The position numbers and the translations under genes were made by a program. From assembly GCF_050870875.2 (NCBI RefSeq), contig NZ_CP194041.2:1426001-1490000 (forward strand): DNA of 64,000 bases, in the 5' to 3' direction. The stretch is from Agarivorans sp050870875. GTDB lineage: Bacteria > Pseudomonadota > Gammaproteobacteria > Enterobacterales > Celerinatantimonadaceae. The notes beneath the pieces were generated by a model that worked only from the letters and a program-made list of their open reading frames with translations, was not told where the DNA came from and ran no database searches. Shown in pieces: positions 63,402 through 64,000 of the stretch (position 1 is the stretch's first letter; every line of letters begins with the position of its first letter).

Positions 63402-64000
63402 TTACTCCAGTGTTAGCTGCATATCGTCGTGACCCACTTGGACATTGCTGGGCAACTCGCCGCTGTATTGGTGTAGAAAACTGTCTAATTCGTGTCCGAT
63501 ATGACTAAGCACCCACTGAGTGTCGGGCATGGCGTGGGCGAACTCAAATACATCGTAGAGATTATTGTGGTTGGGGGAGTGTTGCAGTGGTGAATAGCTA
63601 CAATCGATCACGACATAATCGGGCTGATGTCGCAGCAGTTGTTGCCAGCTTGGATCGGGGATCCCTGCGGTATCGGTTAGATAGGCAATCTGTCCTTGAG
63701 CACTGCTAAACAAATAGCCCAAGGTTGGTTTTGAATGGTTAAGGCTGAGCGGCATAATCTCGATGTCAGCCAACTGAAATCGAGAATAAGCTTTGTTCGC
63801 TTGCTGAAAATCGAGGATGCCTGGGTGTTTGAATAAATCATCGCAACCATTGGGGTCGTTCGGTTGATAAATTGGGATGGGGTCGGCAATTCCCCAGCGT
63901 AAATCAAACAGCGCTTGCACATGATCCATATGATAGTGGGTCAGGAGAATGGCATCGATAGAGTTAGCGGGAAAACGGCTTTGTAGTTGTGGATGATTGG
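63402..64000 (-). CDS. phnP: PhnP phosphoribosyl cyclic phosphodiesterase, partial
   Basis: The frame is open to the window edge, so the N terminus is missing. The metallo-beta-lactamase motif LLTHYHMDHVQALF spans 63895-63936. CDDLFKHPGILDF, PLSLNHSKPTLGYLF, YLTDTAGIPD and VLSHIGHELDSFL follow E. coli PhnP closely. PhnP opens the cyclic phosphate made in C-P lyase phosphonate breakdown. No phn neighbours are visible on the left; they may lie beyond the right edge. Confidence 0.9.
   Translation of the reverse strand, partial: NHPQLQSRFPANSIDAILLTHYHMDHVQALFDLRWGIADPIPIYQPNDPNGCDDLFKHPGILDFQQANKAYSRFQLADIEIMPLSLNHSKPTLGYLFSSAQGQIAYLTDTAGIPDPSWQQLLRHQPDYVVIDCSYSPLQHSPNHNNLYDVFEFAHAMPDTQWVLSHIGHELDSFLHQYSGELPSNVQVGHDDMQLTLE

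Overview
The window is chromosomal DNA from a marine-type gammaproteobacterium. A DUF2999 protein, a putA / PutA-C-domain / putP cluster of the kind I know from Vibrio, a dCache chemoreceptor and creBCD with yqiJ-yqiK all point to the Vibrionales/Alteromonadales neighbourhood. I cannot name the genus. A cowN gene, known only as a partner of nitrogenase, behind a sigma-54-like promoter suggests a diazotroph, although no nif gene lies in the window. By eye, base composition is mid-40s % GC and falls in the cassette region.

Layout. 0-1 kb: end of a GGDEF protein, cowN and a DUF2999 gene. 1.2-7.9 kb: proline catabolism (putA, a separate ALDH-like domain gene, putP, AraC regulator). 8-13.6 kb: an outer-membrane barrel protein, a LysE-type exporter, an orphan sugar-binding protein and a large methyl-accepting chemoreceptor. 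14.3-23.2 kb: a complete gluconate/idonate island (LacI regulator, edd, gntK, idnD, idnO, a TRAP transporter and eda); idonate is oxidised to 5-ketogluconate, reduced to gluconate, phosphorylated and split by Edd and Eda to pyruvate and glyceraldehyde-3-phosphate. 23.3-24.1 kb: a GNAT gene and an ABM gene, the GNAT gene with a heptanucleotide repeat over its ribosome-binding site. 24.7-31.8 kb: a choline-to-glycine-betaine block (short BCCT transporter, betA, betB) divergent from a choline/carnitine acyltransferase homologue. 31.8-36.2 kb: a decayed cupin gene, GNAT, YcaQ-like glycosylase, LysR regulator and FMN azoreductase.

36.3-41.2 kb is the most unusual part. It is an integrase-less integron cassette cluster (CALIN) of three minus-strand cassettes (a leucine-rich-repeat protein, a HEPN-motif protein and an exported protein). 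Each attC site is interrupted at the same core box by an ORF-less group II intron copy in the opposite orientation. Its right end is bounded by an inverted-repeat remnant and an intact ISL3-family insertion sequence with an 8-bp target duplication. Three tandem copies of a roughly 370-bp repeat follow (42.9-44.0 kb); a fourth copy lies inverted at 13.6-14.0 kb.

44-51 kb: yqiJ-yqiK membrane genes and creB-creC-creD with a DUF2809 gene. 51-54 kb: small enzymes (SnoaL-like, RutE-like nitroreductase, GFA-family) and a small conserved protein. 54.8-61.8 kb: a full L-rhamnose operon (rhaB, rhaA, rhaT, rhaM, rhaD, fucO) with an AraC regulator. 61.8-64 kb: an AraC regulator with an AhpD-like gene, and a phnP gene cut by the window end. 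All coordinates, translations and repeats were read by eye; family names come from recognised motifs and remembered family sequences, not from searches.
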